49,511 nt of DNA from Geosiphon pyriformis (lineage: Eukaryota > Glomeromycota > Glomeromycetes > Archaeosporales > Geosiphonaceae). The notes below the pieces were generated by a model, which was not told the DNA's origin, made no database searches, and saw nothing but the letters and a program-made list of their open reading frames with translations. Location: the NCBI GenBank assembly GCA_016748015.1, contig JAAOMT010000193.1, forward strand, positions 113,882 through 163,392. The letters run 5' to 3'. Position numbers and translations under genes: made by a program. Of this stretch, positions 20,236 through 29,419 are shown one piece after another. Numbering within the stretch: position 1 is the first letter of the stretch; every line of letters begins with the position of its first letter.

Positions 20236-21180
20236 ATGGGTGGCTGCTATTTGTTGTTTTCCTTCCAATATGCTAAGCAGAGTATAGGCTCTTCATTGTA
20301 GTGTTTCTTGAAAGTTGTCTTTATTAATTGGTTGTACTGGATATGTTTCCATTGTGAAACTAATTGGTAATGTTGCTGTCCTTCCATAGATTAGATCAAA
20401 TGGTGTGTGTTTTGTGGTATCTTGTTTTAGTGTTCTATATGCTAGTAACATTAATGGAATAAAGAGATTCCATTCTTGCTCAAAATTGGTTGAGACTTTG
20501 GCTAATGATTTACACAATATTCTGTTGAAATGTTCTACAAGTCCATTTGTTTGTGAATGGTAAGGCAAAGATAATGGTCTCTTAACATTAAATCATCCAC
20601 AAATTTTCTGGATTAAATTGTTCACAAAATGTGTTCCTTGATCAGATAAAAGTTCTATTGGGCATCTATGTCTACAAATAATGTCTTTGTAGATAAAGTT
20701 TGCTACTGATTTCATATCTGCTTATTGAATGGCTCTGGCTTCAGGCTATTTGGTGAGATAGTCTACAGCTACTGCAATATAACAGCTTTCTTGGTTTGTA
20801 ATAGGTAGTGGTCTGACTAAATCGATACCAACTTGGTCAAAAGGCTGTCCAACTTTGATTGGGTTTAAAAGTTCTATAGGGCAAATTCCTCCTCTTCTTT
20901 GACAACTATTATAAGACTTAATGTATTCATAAATGTCTTTTCTCATTTGAGACCAAAAGTAATATTCTAGTGTTCTCTGGGTGGTGCTGTCTTTTCCTAG
21001 GTGTGCTGATGAAGAGTCTGAGTGCATGTTATATAAAATGGTTTCTTTTTCATGTTCTTGTATTAATCTGAGTGAATTTTCTGGGTTTCTGAAGTTTTAA
21101 TAATAAATCATGTTGTTGTGTAAGAAGTATTGTTTGGCTTGTTGTTGTAACTGATGTTTTTTATCTGAGAACCAATCTGT
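20236..21180 (-). pseudogene. integrase of D, catalytic triad preserved
   Basis: The zinc part is in 20746-21027: His-Ser-Asp...His, then Ser-Tyr-Asn-Ser-Cys-Gln-Arg-Arg, where the first Cys of the usual Cys-x2-Cys is Tyr. Core: Gly-Ile-Asp-Leu-Val (Asp), Leu-Ser-Asp-Gln-Gly (Asp) near 20650, and Gly-Leu-Val-Glu-His-Phe-Asn (Glu) near 20540. All three acidic residues are kept, unlike in C and B4. The frame then runs through Leu-Leu-Ala-Tyr-Arg-Thr and Leu-Ile-Tyr-Gly-Arg. Stops fall at Trp (TAG, before Pro-Glu-Ala) and Gln (TAA). It would catalyse strand transfer if these few lesions were absent. Confidence 0.82.
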
Positions 21181-21289
21181 TGAGATTGTTAATGTCTCCA
21201 AATATTGTTTAAGATTGTTGTAGTTTTCAGGATTCATTGTTTGTTGTTTTGTTGTTAATTCAAATGAGTATTGGTTTTGTATTCTAATC

Positions 21290-22640
21290 TTGCCTCATTC
21301 TTGAGAGACAATCAACATTGGTATGAAGTTTTCCTGGTTTGTGGTGTACAATATATCAGTAGTTGGCTAAAAATTCTGTCCATCAGATTTGTTTGGCATT
21401 CAGCTGAGTGTTTTTATTTTGAAGCCATTTGAGTCCAATATTATTGGTAATAATGTCGAATTCTTTAGACCTGAGATAAAAATTGAAGTGGTGTAAGGCC
21501 CAAATTACAGCTGCTGTTTCTAGTTCTGTGGCAGAGTAGTTTTTCTTGGCTGGTTTTAATGTTCTGCTAGCATAAGCGATTACTCGCTCATTTCTGTTGT
21601 TATTTAATTGTGATAAAATAACACCAAAAACAGTGTAAAAAGCATCTGTAGCTAGTTGAAATAAGTTACTGAAGTCTGAGTAGGCAAAAATTGGAGCTGT
21701 TGTCAGCTTTTCCTTGAGAATTTCAAAAGCTTTTTGGTGTTTTTCCATCCATTTGTATTTGATGTTTTTAGTAGTGAGCTGGTTGAGGGGTTTTGTGATT
21801 TTTGAGAATCTTTTAATAAATTTTTGGTAATAGGATGCTAATCCAATAAATTCTTTTAATTCTGTGGTATTTCGTGGAGTCTTGAAGTTTTTGACAGTGC
21901 TGATTTTTTCAGGGTCTAGTTTAATTCTATCTTGGCTAACAATGTGACCAAAAAAGGCCAAACTCGTTTTTCCAAAGTAGCATTTTTTGATGTTTAGTTT
22001 CAATCCTGCTTTTCATAATTGTTGAAAAACTTTATGCAGATGTTTTAAGTGTAATTCAAAAGATAGTAAATAAACATCAGTATCATTAAGATAGACAACT
22101 ACTGATTTCCAAATAAGGCCTTTGTAAACAACATCCATGAGTCTTTGGAATGTTGCTGGTGCATTGCATAATCTGAAAAATATTACATTGAACTCATAAT
22201 TTCTTTTTTGAGTGGTGAATGCTGTTTTGGAATGATTTTTGGAATCCATAACAACTTGCCAATATCCACTCTCTAAATTTAATGTCAAAAAGTATTTGGA
22301 CTTCCCAAGAGCATCTAGCATGTCATCAATTCAGAGAAAAGGGTAGGCATCTCCAATGGTGACACTGTTGAGTTGTCAATAATCAACACAAAATCATATC
22401 TTTCCATTTTTTTTTTAACTAAGACCACAGATGAAGCCCATGGACTCATTGATGGTTGAATAAGCCCATTGTTAAGCATCCATTGTATTTTTTTATGGAT
22501 AAATTGGTGACTTTCTAGAGCAACTTGATAGGCTTGCTGTCACCTTGGTTTGGCATCTCCTGTATAGATTTGGTGTTGAACCAAATCAGTTCTTCTTAAG
22601 TCATTGTTGTTTTCAGCAAAAATATCGGCAAATTCTGCAA
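21290..22640 (-). pseudogene. reverse transcriptase and RNase H of D
   Basis: Main open frames are 22013-22321 and 21383-22003, broken only by a TGA near 22010 at an expected Arg. RT blocks: Ser-Pro-Trp-Ala-Ser near 22440; Phe-Leu-Thr-Leu-Asn-Leu-Glu-Ser-Gly-Tyr-Trp-Gln; Lys-Thr-Ala-Phe-Thr-Thr; and Tyr-Leu-Asn-Asp-Thr-Asp (first catalytic Asp now Asn, codon at 22085-22087). RNase H shows Ala-Thr-Asp-Ala-Phe, Val-Ile-Ala-Tyr-Ala-Ser-Arg, Glu-Leu-Glu-Thr-Ala-Ala-Val, and Ile-Thr-Asn-Asn. Other stops are TGA at Arg positions in the connecting finger region. Confidence 0.88.
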
Positions 22641-23120
22641 TTAGCTCTTTGAGCTGGCTCTGTTGTTGTGGTTTAAGTTGTTCCATGTTGATTTGAAATA
22701 GTTTTTCCATGACAACATGGTAGTTTTCAGAGCTGGGGTTTGGGTTGATTTTTGGTAGTAAATGTCCAATAATTTCTAAAAAATTGGGAACTATTTGGGG
22801 TAGTTCTTGTTGAAAGATATTACTGTGAATAACTCCAATTTCTAAGTTATTTAATAAAACTATGGGGAAATTGTTGGGATTGTAAAAAGTAACTCAGATT
22901 TTCTTTGTTCCTTCTGGAATATAAATGTTTGGGATCGAGATATTATGTTCCAAGCAAATTTGTTCATTGGACTCAAAAATTTGTTGTGTGGTTGTTGGCT
23001 TTTCACAAGTGTAAATTTCAGGGTGTTCTCCAAAGGGTGAAATGGTAATTGGTTATAGAAGTCATAAATCTGGTGAGATTTTTTTTGTTCATTGAGGGCT
23101 ATGTTTACTGGAACTGTGAA
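22641..23120 (-). pseudogene. D linker between dUTPase and RT
   Basis: A beta-rich linker with Ile-Tyr-Ile-Pro-Glu-Gly-Thr, Tyr-Asn-Pro-Asn-Asn-Phe-Pro-Ile and Leu-Glu-Ile-Gly-Val-Ile. It resembles the strand-rich segment that commonly precedes RT in Ty3/Gypsy elements. It has equivalents in A2 (about 28490-28830) and B4 (about 40760-40960). Scattered stops. Structural assignment is inference. Confidence 0.5.
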
Positions 23121-24119
23121 TCATCCAGTTAAACCAAAATTTTGGGTTCCTCTTTTACTTTTTCCCAATAGTTCTCTTTGATTGACTAATTGTAAACCCG
23201 AAATGTTAATTAAGGGTAAATAAATGGCTTGGGCAATTTTCTTAGCATGTTCAATCTTAAACGGCTTGTCAGTTTCATTATGGAGTATTACTGTTATGTT
23301 ACCAGTATATCCAGCATCGATTATTCCTCCTTTGACATTGATTCCTTTGCTTGCCAGAGAGGACTGGAAGGTGATTTGAACTATTGCTCCTGGTGGGATT
23401 TTGAGAGCAATTTTGAAGTTGATTTTTGTGAGAGATTTGGGTTTAAGAATGAGAGTATTCTTGTCTGAATATCTTAGGTCATATTCAGCATCAATTTCAT
23501 GTGCTTTTTCGGGTTTTATTCCTTGTTCATTGTTGTTGAAGTATTTGAGTTGTAAGACAGGCTGATTTTCGATAAGATAAATGAGTGTTGTTTCAATTTT
23601 TTCTGTTGCTTCAGGTTCTCCAAATTCAATTTTGTATTCATTACTTTCACTGGGCAAAAGAATGTTAAAAGTGTAGTATTCAGAACACCATTGTTTATCA
23701 CAAAACATTATGCATTCCTTACATAATTTAATGTTTATTTGTTCTAGCCATTGAGCTTGAGCTTTTTTAGTTGAGTAGGTGTGACTTGCGATTTGATAGT
23801 ACACTTCTACTTTATCTTCATAATCAAATCCAGCTAATTCCATGGTGTATTCAATATATTCTGCTTCTTTTATTTGACAAACATCTTCTTTGGTAGCTCT
23901 ATTAACTAATGCTATTGCTAGATCGAAAATCATCTCAGTATTATGAGGGTAGTAATAAAGTTTGTTGAGAGCATTGTTGTATGCTGCATCAAAAGGTGTT
24001 TCTCTTTTGACTTTTTCTGAAATTGATAAAGCATATTGGCAGGTTTGATCGCAGACTCCTCCTCTTATTGCTATATCAATCCAATTGCATTCTTCTGGTA
24101 GCATATCTCCACAAGTCAA
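23121..24119 (-). CDS. Cys-rich module (C-terminal part) and dUTPase-like domain of D polyprotein
   Basis: A 332-residue open segment. Residues ~1-150 hold the second part of the Cys-rich module: Cys-Asn-Trp, Cys-Asp-Gln-Thr-Cys-Gln-Tyr, Leu-Cys-Lys-Glu-Cys-x4-Cys and Trp-Cys. Residues ~205-332 hold dUTPase motifs. Motif 1 is Asp-Ala-Glu-Tyr-Asp-Leu-Arg-Tyr. Motif 2 is degenerate (Phe-Gln-Ser-Ser-Leu-Ala). Motif 3 is Gly-Gly-Ile-Ile-Asp-Ala-Gly-Tyr-Thr-Gly, with the catalytic Asp and stacking Tyr. Motif 4 is Lys-Lys-Ile-Ala-Gln. Motif 5 is Arg-Gly-Thr-Gln-Asn-Phe-Gly-Leu-Thr-Gly. It would hydrolyse dUTP, perhaps in particles during cDNA synthesis (inference). The Met and the stop are both within a longer Gag-Pol; the TGA after Thr-Gly looks like a mutated Trp or Arg codon. 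Confidence 0.85.
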   Translation of the reverse strand: MTCGDMLPEECNWIDIAIRGGVCDQTCQYALSISEKVKRETPFDAAYNNALNKLYYYPHNTEMIFDLAIALVNRATKEDVCQIKEAEYIEYTMELAGFDYEDKVEVYYQIASHTYSTKKAQAQWLEQINIKLCKECIMFCDKQWCSEYYTFNILLPSESNEYKIEFGEPEATEKIETTLIYLIENQPVLQLKYFNNNEQGIKPEKAHEIDAEYDLRYSDKNTLILKPKSLTKINFKIALKIPPGAIVQITFQSSLASKGINVKGGIIDAGYTGNITVILHNETDKPFKIEHAKKIAQAIYLPLINISGLQLVNQRELLGKSKRGTQNFGLTG

Positions 24120-24620
24120 ATAAGGGGTGTTGTTCCATTTTCTGCTTTTTTTTATTAGATGACCCCATCATTCTTTGTGGCAAGCCTTGTAGTAATAACA
24201 AGTATGATTTTCATATTCTTCTTCAGGTAAAATGCAGGCTCTCATTGAGAAGAGTTTCTTGTAGCAGTTCTTGCATTTGAGTGGAATATAAGAGTGTCAT
24301 TTCTTTGGTTCTAGTTTAGAATATAGGATGTTCTATCCAGGGGTTTCTGGTTCCTCTGGATATGAGTTTGTTGCAAAATACATTTGCTCAGTTTTTTCAG
24401 CCCAGTTAGATGTTAATTCAATTGCCATAAATGTTTTGACTACAGGCTTTTCTTTCTTTTCTTCAAATTTGAAGACAGGGACTTTCTCTGATTGTTTGTT
24501 GAATGTACCACAAGTAGCGGGTACTCAGGCATGTTGTCCTTAATAGAAGAGTTGTAATTCTTGGATTTCCCAGTCTAATTTTGCATTGGCTTTTTGGAGC
24601 CAATCATTTCTGACAAGGGC
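24120..24620 (-). pseudogene. D protease tail and first half of the Cys-rich module
   Basis: Reads on from PR through Asn-Asp-Trp-Leu and Val-Pro-Ala-Thr-Cys, which are shared with B2 and B4. An acidic/Lys-rich stretch follows, then Leu-Lys-Cys-Lys-Asn-Cys-Tyr-Lys-Lys-Leu-Phe-Ser near 24265, a His-Thr-Cys-Tyr-Tyr block, and Lys-Trp-Asn-Asn leading into Thr-Cys-Gly-Asp. In-frame stops (TAA at Gln, TGA at Trp) lie near 24620, 24540 and 24528. Confidence 0.65.
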
Positions 24621-25070
24621 TTAATACTGGGGCGCATTTATTACAAGAACTTTAACTGGAATAGTGATTCCATCAAGAGTGAACGGAAAATTGTCAATTT
24701 CTCTTACTGGAGTCTTTTTCATGCCATCAGCAGTAACAATTACTGTTTGAGCTAGTTGGTTGACATTTTTCTTTAACTGTTGTATTAACTGGTAGATGAT
24801 AATGCTTCTAGCGGATTCATTGTCTAGAATCAAGCAAATTGCCTTTCCTTTGACTTCTGCTTTAGTGTACATAACAGTGATTGCTTTTTGTTTGTTGGCA
24901 GCTGCATTGCTAAGCAGGAATGGTGACTCATTTGCTTCGAACTTAAAAGGGAATATATCTGAAAGGTTGGCATTTTTAGCAATTCTGGCTGGTGGAATTG
25001 TGGTAGGAGTATAGAAAGGGTTTTGTTGTCATGCTGCAGCTCTATCTTTCGAGAGTGCAGTATGATAAAA
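24621..25070 (-). pseudogene. aspartic protease (retropepsin) of D
   Basis: The open frame 24621-24872 has Cys-Leu-Ile-Leu-Asp-Asn-Glu-Ser-Ala as its active-site loop, where A2 has Asp-Asn-Gly-Ser-Ala. The Gly to Glu change (GGA to GAA) should abolish activity. Downstream are Val-Thr-Ala-Asp-Gly and Glu-Ile-Asp-Asn-Phe-Pro-Phe, typical flap-side blocks. Upstream, to about 25070, is the Phe-Pro-Phe-Lys-Phe-Glu segment also present in A2. It would have processed the Gag-Pol precursor. Confidence 0.78.
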
Positions 25071-25409
25071 ATCCTGTTCTTCAGGTATTATAAGATAGCT
25101 AGGTTGAGTATAATAATGGGTGGGTCTTGGCTGAACTGAATTTTGGAGAACTAATTGGTTATTTGGGTTGATTCTGTTGTTGTTTGTTGCGAATCAGTTT
25201 TGTGGTACAAATTGGTTTTGTTGAACCAATTTTTGAGCAGGTACTTAGTAATGTTGAATGGGTTGTTGATACTGTTGTTGTATTGGCTGTGGAGCAGGTT
25301 GATAGTAGTCAGTTTGATATTGTGGTATTGGTGGATAGTAAGCTGGTGGTAGTAGTGGTTGGTAATAAAATTGTTGTGACAAAAAGTAACATTGATTACT
25401 TCTATTCTG

Positions 25410-26909
25410 TTAGTTTTGTTGTAGCTTCCTGCAATTTCTTTTCCAGTGGCCAGGAATTCCACAGTAATGGCAATTCTGAAGCTGATTATTAGAGAATAAT
25501 GTGAAGTTGTTTTGATTCCGTCTTTGGGGTGGTTGATATCTTTGGGGTTGCTGTTGTTGTTGGTTGGTAAAATAGTTTTCGACTTTCTTTGTGAGTTGGT
25601 CAATTTTCTCTTCAGCTGTTGAGCTGGTCTCTCCAATGGCTAAGTTCATGAGTTTTGTACAATTGGCTTCTTCTATGGCCATTTCATATCTCTTTACATG
25701 CTGAATGGCAGAGTTTAAATCTTTTGGGGCATGTGGGTGAACCTTTTTAATCAGTTTATTCTTTAAACCAGCAATAAATTGATCCAAGATTTGAGCATCA
25801 GAATAATAATCATTAGTTTCAAGTTGGCAAATTCGTCTGAGAAGTTTGTTAAATTTCCCAATATAAGTCATGACAGATTTGGAGGGTTCTTGTTTGATAT
25901 TGCAAAAATGATTTCAAAGTGTGATTAAGGTGTTGTTATCAGTGAATTGTTCTAAGAAGGCAGTTTTGAAAGCTGTCCAGTCATTAAAAGGAGTGGTCAA
26001 GTTTTCGAACCATTTGCCTGCTGTTCTTTTGAGAAAGTAGGGAATTGTTCTTAACATTTTGGCAGCATTCCATCTATTTGCATCTTCAGCTTTAGTAACT
26101 TGGTCAAGCCATTCTTGGGGACTGGTCTCAATGTCTTTTCCATTAAATTCAGAGATTTTTGCGATGTATGCTATTATTTCATTTTTTTCATTTTCACTGT
26201 TTATTGATTCTTCTTCAGATATTTCAGAGTCGTTTTCTTCATTTGCTGCTGTCTTAGAGTGTTCACTTCAATTTTCAGCTAGAAAGTCAAAGAGATTGGA
26301 ACTAGTTTGAAGGGGTTCTTGTTGTCTGATGGGACTTCTGGGTAATGTAAAATTTTCTAGTCTTGCAAATTGATTTAAGGGTGAGTTAGGTGTTTGTGCT
26401 TGTGCAAATGAAGCTGGAAAAAGTGTGATAATAAGTGGAAGTTTTAAACTGGTTCCTTGTTCAGGTGTTTGTAAGTGTTTGGGAGTTGTTTTTGGTAGTA
26501 TTGGAGTATTTGGAGTGGTTTTTGAGTATTGCTTCAATTTTTGTTTGCTTTTGTTGCTTGTTTTTGTCTCTGATTCAAAATCAATAGAGTATTGAAACTG
26601 CACTGGATATGTTTCTTCATAGTACTTGATAATATTAAAATTAAGTTCTTGAAAGTAAGTGGCAAGTGTTTCACTATTAAGGTCTTCAGTTCCCAACTGT
26701 GAATAGTGTATTAAATTATTGTAAAGATTGCTTCTAACTTCTGAAATATTGTAATTTCCAAAAAGATAATTGTTGATGCAGTTTTCAATATATTGGTATA
26801 CTGATTTCTTGACAACTTCAATTCCGTCTAGAATGTTAAATCTTTGCTTGCAGTGGGTGTAAATTGACTGGTAATACTCTAGAATTGTTGTGTCTGGTGT
26901 GGTCACCAC
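25410..26909 (-). pseudogene. gag of D (two stops)
   Basis: Met at 26907-26909, 33 nt after the primer site, is the likely start. The first 213 codons are open; a TGA follows near 26265 and another near 25915. Between them is a capsid-like block with Ser-Pro-Gln-Glu-Trp-Leu and Trp-Phe-Glu-Asn-Leu. The final open part (25410-25871) has Tyr-x-Arg-Leu/Phe-Asn-Lys helices and a Gln-rich stretch. It ends with the CCHC zinc knuckle Cys-His-Tyr-Cys-Gly-x4-His-x4-Cys at 25431-25472. Gag would package RNA and form the particle. A Gln/Pro/Tyr-rich spacer (25070-25400) joins it to PR. Confidence 0.85.
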
Positions 26910-26942
26910 TTTGAAGTTGTTTTTGCTGTGTTGTTTCTGTGG

Positions 26943-26952
26943 GAGAGCACCA
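26943..26952 (-). other. tRNA primer-binding site of D
   Basis: TGGTGCTCTC on the minus strand, 2 nt inside the 5' LTR. It starts with TGG, complementary to a tRNA CCA end. The same 10 nt occur in B4. Primer tRNA not identified. Confidence 0.75.
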
Positions 26953-27546
26953 AATGTTACTGGAGGTTTTTGGTCTCTTCTTAGCTCTTGTATGTTTGTT
27001 GTAATGCTGTTAATTCATGACTATGAGAAGTGTTTGAACCTCCGATAACTGAATTTTATCTTCAAATTATCTCCTATAATTTGAATGGCTGGGCTTATAA
27101 GTGGAATGGCCAATTCCATGCCAGTTATGTGTATAGTTATGTTGTAGTAAACATCAACTTTTTCCCAGGAATTACTCATCTGGAAGCTTACTAAAAATGT
27201 GTAGTTACTTTGCTGTAAAAGTTAACTCTTCTACAGGAATCTTGTCTGTAGGCTACCTTAATGATTGTAATAAGAAAAGAAAAAGAAAAAGAAAAGAAAT
27301 GTAAAAGAAATAGATTTTTATCAAGGGAATGTTTTCTATCCAGGCCTGGAGTCACTAACAGTTTACTGAAATTGGTAGCTAATCAATTTCAAAATGTTAG
27401 TTGTGTTTTAAGGATTTTCTAAGTGCAATAATTAAAAAATTTGGTTTTTCAAATTTATTTGATATTTATTTCTTTTTGTGTGTATAGGAATAGTTCTAAG
27501 TGATAAATCTAAAGTAAGATATATTTTCTCAAAGAGAAAAGCTCTT

Positions 27547-27554
27547 CTTTTATA
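27547..27554 (-). promoter_or_regulatory. TATA box in the D 5' LTR
   Basis: TATAAAAG on the minus strand, about 47 nt downstream of the tandem repeat in element orientation. Likely core promoter of D (inference). Confidence 0.5.
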
Positions 27555-27601
27555 CAACTTATTGTAACACTATTCCATGAACTTGAACTTTGCTTTTTTC
27601 T

Positions 27602-27721
27602 ACAATTTCGCTGAACTAAAGATACATTTCGGCGAACTACAAGTTATTTCTGTGAACTATTAGATATTTTGATGAACTATCAATTATTTCGGCGAATTTC
27701 TACAAATTTCAGCAAACTTTT
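27602..27721 (-). repeat. 20-nt tandem repeat in the D 5' LTR
   Basis: Six units, most like ATTTCGGCGAACTAC on the plus strand, some with CpG changed to TpG or CpA (ATTTTGATGAACTAT). Same position as 18709-18828. Confidence 0.78.
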
Positions 27722-27934
27722 GAATGTTTCATATTTTGGGGTATTGCATGATTGATCATTGCAATTAGGTTACATTTGTGTTATGTACAAATTGAGTTAT
27801 TAATTAAATAATAATTTCGGACATTTTGCTAATGTAATAAGTAATAATTTGAAACAATAATATATGCTAATTAATGATAGGAATTATAAAGATAATTTTA
27901 TGCTAAATAATATCTTTAATTTTGTCTGGTAACA

Positions 27935-28458
27935 ATGTTTATTAGTCTTTGGAATGTTATGGGAGTGTTTGTCAATCCAAATGGCATTATATTGAACTCA
28001 TAATTGCCATTTTGTGTTGTGAATGCTGTTTTATGCCTGTTTTTTGGGTTCATTTCCACTTGCCAGTATCCACTGGTCAAGTCAAGTGTAAAAAACCATT
28101 TTGTTCTTTCAAAAATGTTGAAGATTTTGTCAATTAACAGTATTGGGTATAAGTCTTTGGTTGTTTTGCTGTTTAGTTTGCGATAGTTGACACAAAATCT
28201 AATTTTTCTGTTCTTTTTCCTTACTAAAACAACTGGTAAGGACCATGGGCTTATTAATGATTGAATTATTTCTTTTTCCAACATGCTTTAGACTTTTTCT
28301 CTGATAAAATTATGCTCCATTGATGGGACACAATAAGTGCATTGTTTTTCAGGTCTGGCATCTCCAGTAGGAATTTGGTGTTGAACTAAGTTGGTTCTTC
28401 CAAATTTGCCATTTTGTGAAAATATATCAAAGTATTTTAAAATTAATGCTTTTAATTG
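27935..28458 (-). pseudogene. N-terminal half of the A2 reverse transcriptase (right of element D)
   Basis: The open frame 27916-28284 reads Ser-Pro-Trp-Ser-Leu-Pro-Val-Val-Leu-Val, Phe-Cys-Val-Asn-Tyr-Arg-Lys-Leu-Asn, Phe-Thr-Leu-Asp-Leu-Thr-Ser-Gly-Tyr-Trp-Gln (first catalytic Asp kept) and Met-Pro-Phe-Gly-Leu. It ends at Phe-Gln-Arg-Leu-Ile-Asn, exactly where D inserted. The last five residues of that frame are from the D LTR. The polymerase continues at 18062 with Val-Ile-Tyr-Ser-Gly. Confidence 0.85.
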
Positions 28459-29390
28459 TCACTGTTGGTCTGGATCCATTGTTCTAATGTTTAATTTGGC
28501 CAATTCTTCTGGCATAAATTGATAGCATTCCAACAGTTGTTGCCACTTTATTAAAGTGAGTTCACAGTAAAGGGCAATTTCTGGAAAATTTAAAATTTTT
28601 TGTGGTATTGACACATTTTCTAGTTCTGTTCCAAGGTATCCCATGATGGTGTTTTCTGGAATGTATATAAGCTCTTCTATGGTATTTGTAATAGGAATTT
28701 TTATCCATTGTGTTTTGTCAGCTGGAATAAAAAAGTTAGTAAGTCTTATGGAAAACTGTTGGCAAGTTTCTGAGTGGGGCTCAAATATTAAATTTATATC
28801 TTTTATTGTTCTTTTTATTTTAATTTCTGATTTTCTGTAAGGCATAAGCATAATTGACCACTTATTTCTGATTAATTCATTTTTTTCCTTTGGCATTTCA
28901 ATAAAATTTGCTTCAATTCCTTTTCTTGTTAATTTAAAACCAAAAGTTCCTCTTATTGTTTGTATCAATTCCTCACAATTTTCCACTGGCACAAATTTCC
29001 CAATTTTTACCAATAGTAAAAAAATTGCTTGTGCAATTTTTTCCTTAGATTCAATCATATAAGATTTTTCTGAATTATTCTGTAGCAAAACCATTAAATT
29101 TCCAGTGTAGCCAGAGTCAATTACTCCTCCTTAAACACTTATTCCTTTTTTTGCAAGGCTTGATTATAACACTATTTAAATCATTATTCCTGGTGGAATT
29201 TCAACTGCTATTTTCAAGTCAATTTTGGTAATGCTCCTGGATGGTAACGTTGTGGATTGGTTTTCTGGATAATGTAGATTAAATCTGGCATTGGTTGGAT
29301 GAGCTTTTTTGGGTATTATTCCTAAATGCCCATTGTCAAAGTATTTGATGTCAATTTCTTGTTCTAAATTAGTATAGGCTACAAATTTTT
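28459..29390 (-). pseudogene. dUTPase-like domain and linker of A2
   Basis: Reading leftwards from about 29390: a degenerate motif 1 (Ala-Arg-Phe-Asn-Leu-His-Tyr); Pro-Gly then Ser-Ser-Leu-Ala-Lys-Lys-Gly (motif 2, with two stops just before it); Gly-Gly-Val-Ile-Asp-Ser-Gly-Tyr-Thr-Gly (motif 3, intact Asp and Tyr); Glu-Lys-Ile-Ala-Gln-Ala-Ile (motif 4); and Arg-Gly-Thr-Phe-Gly-Phe-Lys-Leu-Thr (motif 5, near 28943-28970). The open frame 28459-29094 covers motif 3 end to linker. The linker ends in Glu-Leu-Ala-Lys-Leu-Asn before RT. Confidence 0.8.
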
Positions 29391-29419
29391 CTAACTTGGG
29401 ACCATTAGGTGAGTCTTGT

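Larger units (their letters stand above)
18063..27934 (-). mobile_element. family D retrotransposon D, youngest and best preserved, nested in A2
   Basis: Two LTRs of 979 and 980 bp with few differences and a complete module order: gag, PR, Cys-rich module, dUTPase, RT, RNase H, integrase, GPY/F and 3' ORF. It is inserted between Leu-Ile-Asn and Val-Ile-Tyr codons of the A2 RT. The 4-bp flanks are ACGT (18059-18062) and ATGT (27935-27938), consistent with a 4-bp ACGT duplication with one CpG change. Joining the flanks restores the RT frame. Lesions are few and mostly C-to-T or G-to-A. Confidence 0.92.
26955..27934 (-). repeat. 5' LTR of D
   Basis: 980 bp, TGTTACTGGAGG to CTGGTAACA, partner of 18063-19041. 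Tandem repeat at 27602-27721 and TATA box at 27547-27554. Confidence 0.93.

Noticed and set aside
24023-25492. Several 60-100-codon plus-strand frames over element D
   Set aside because: They lie opposite PR, Cys-rich and gag segments on the minus strand and show no motifs of their own.
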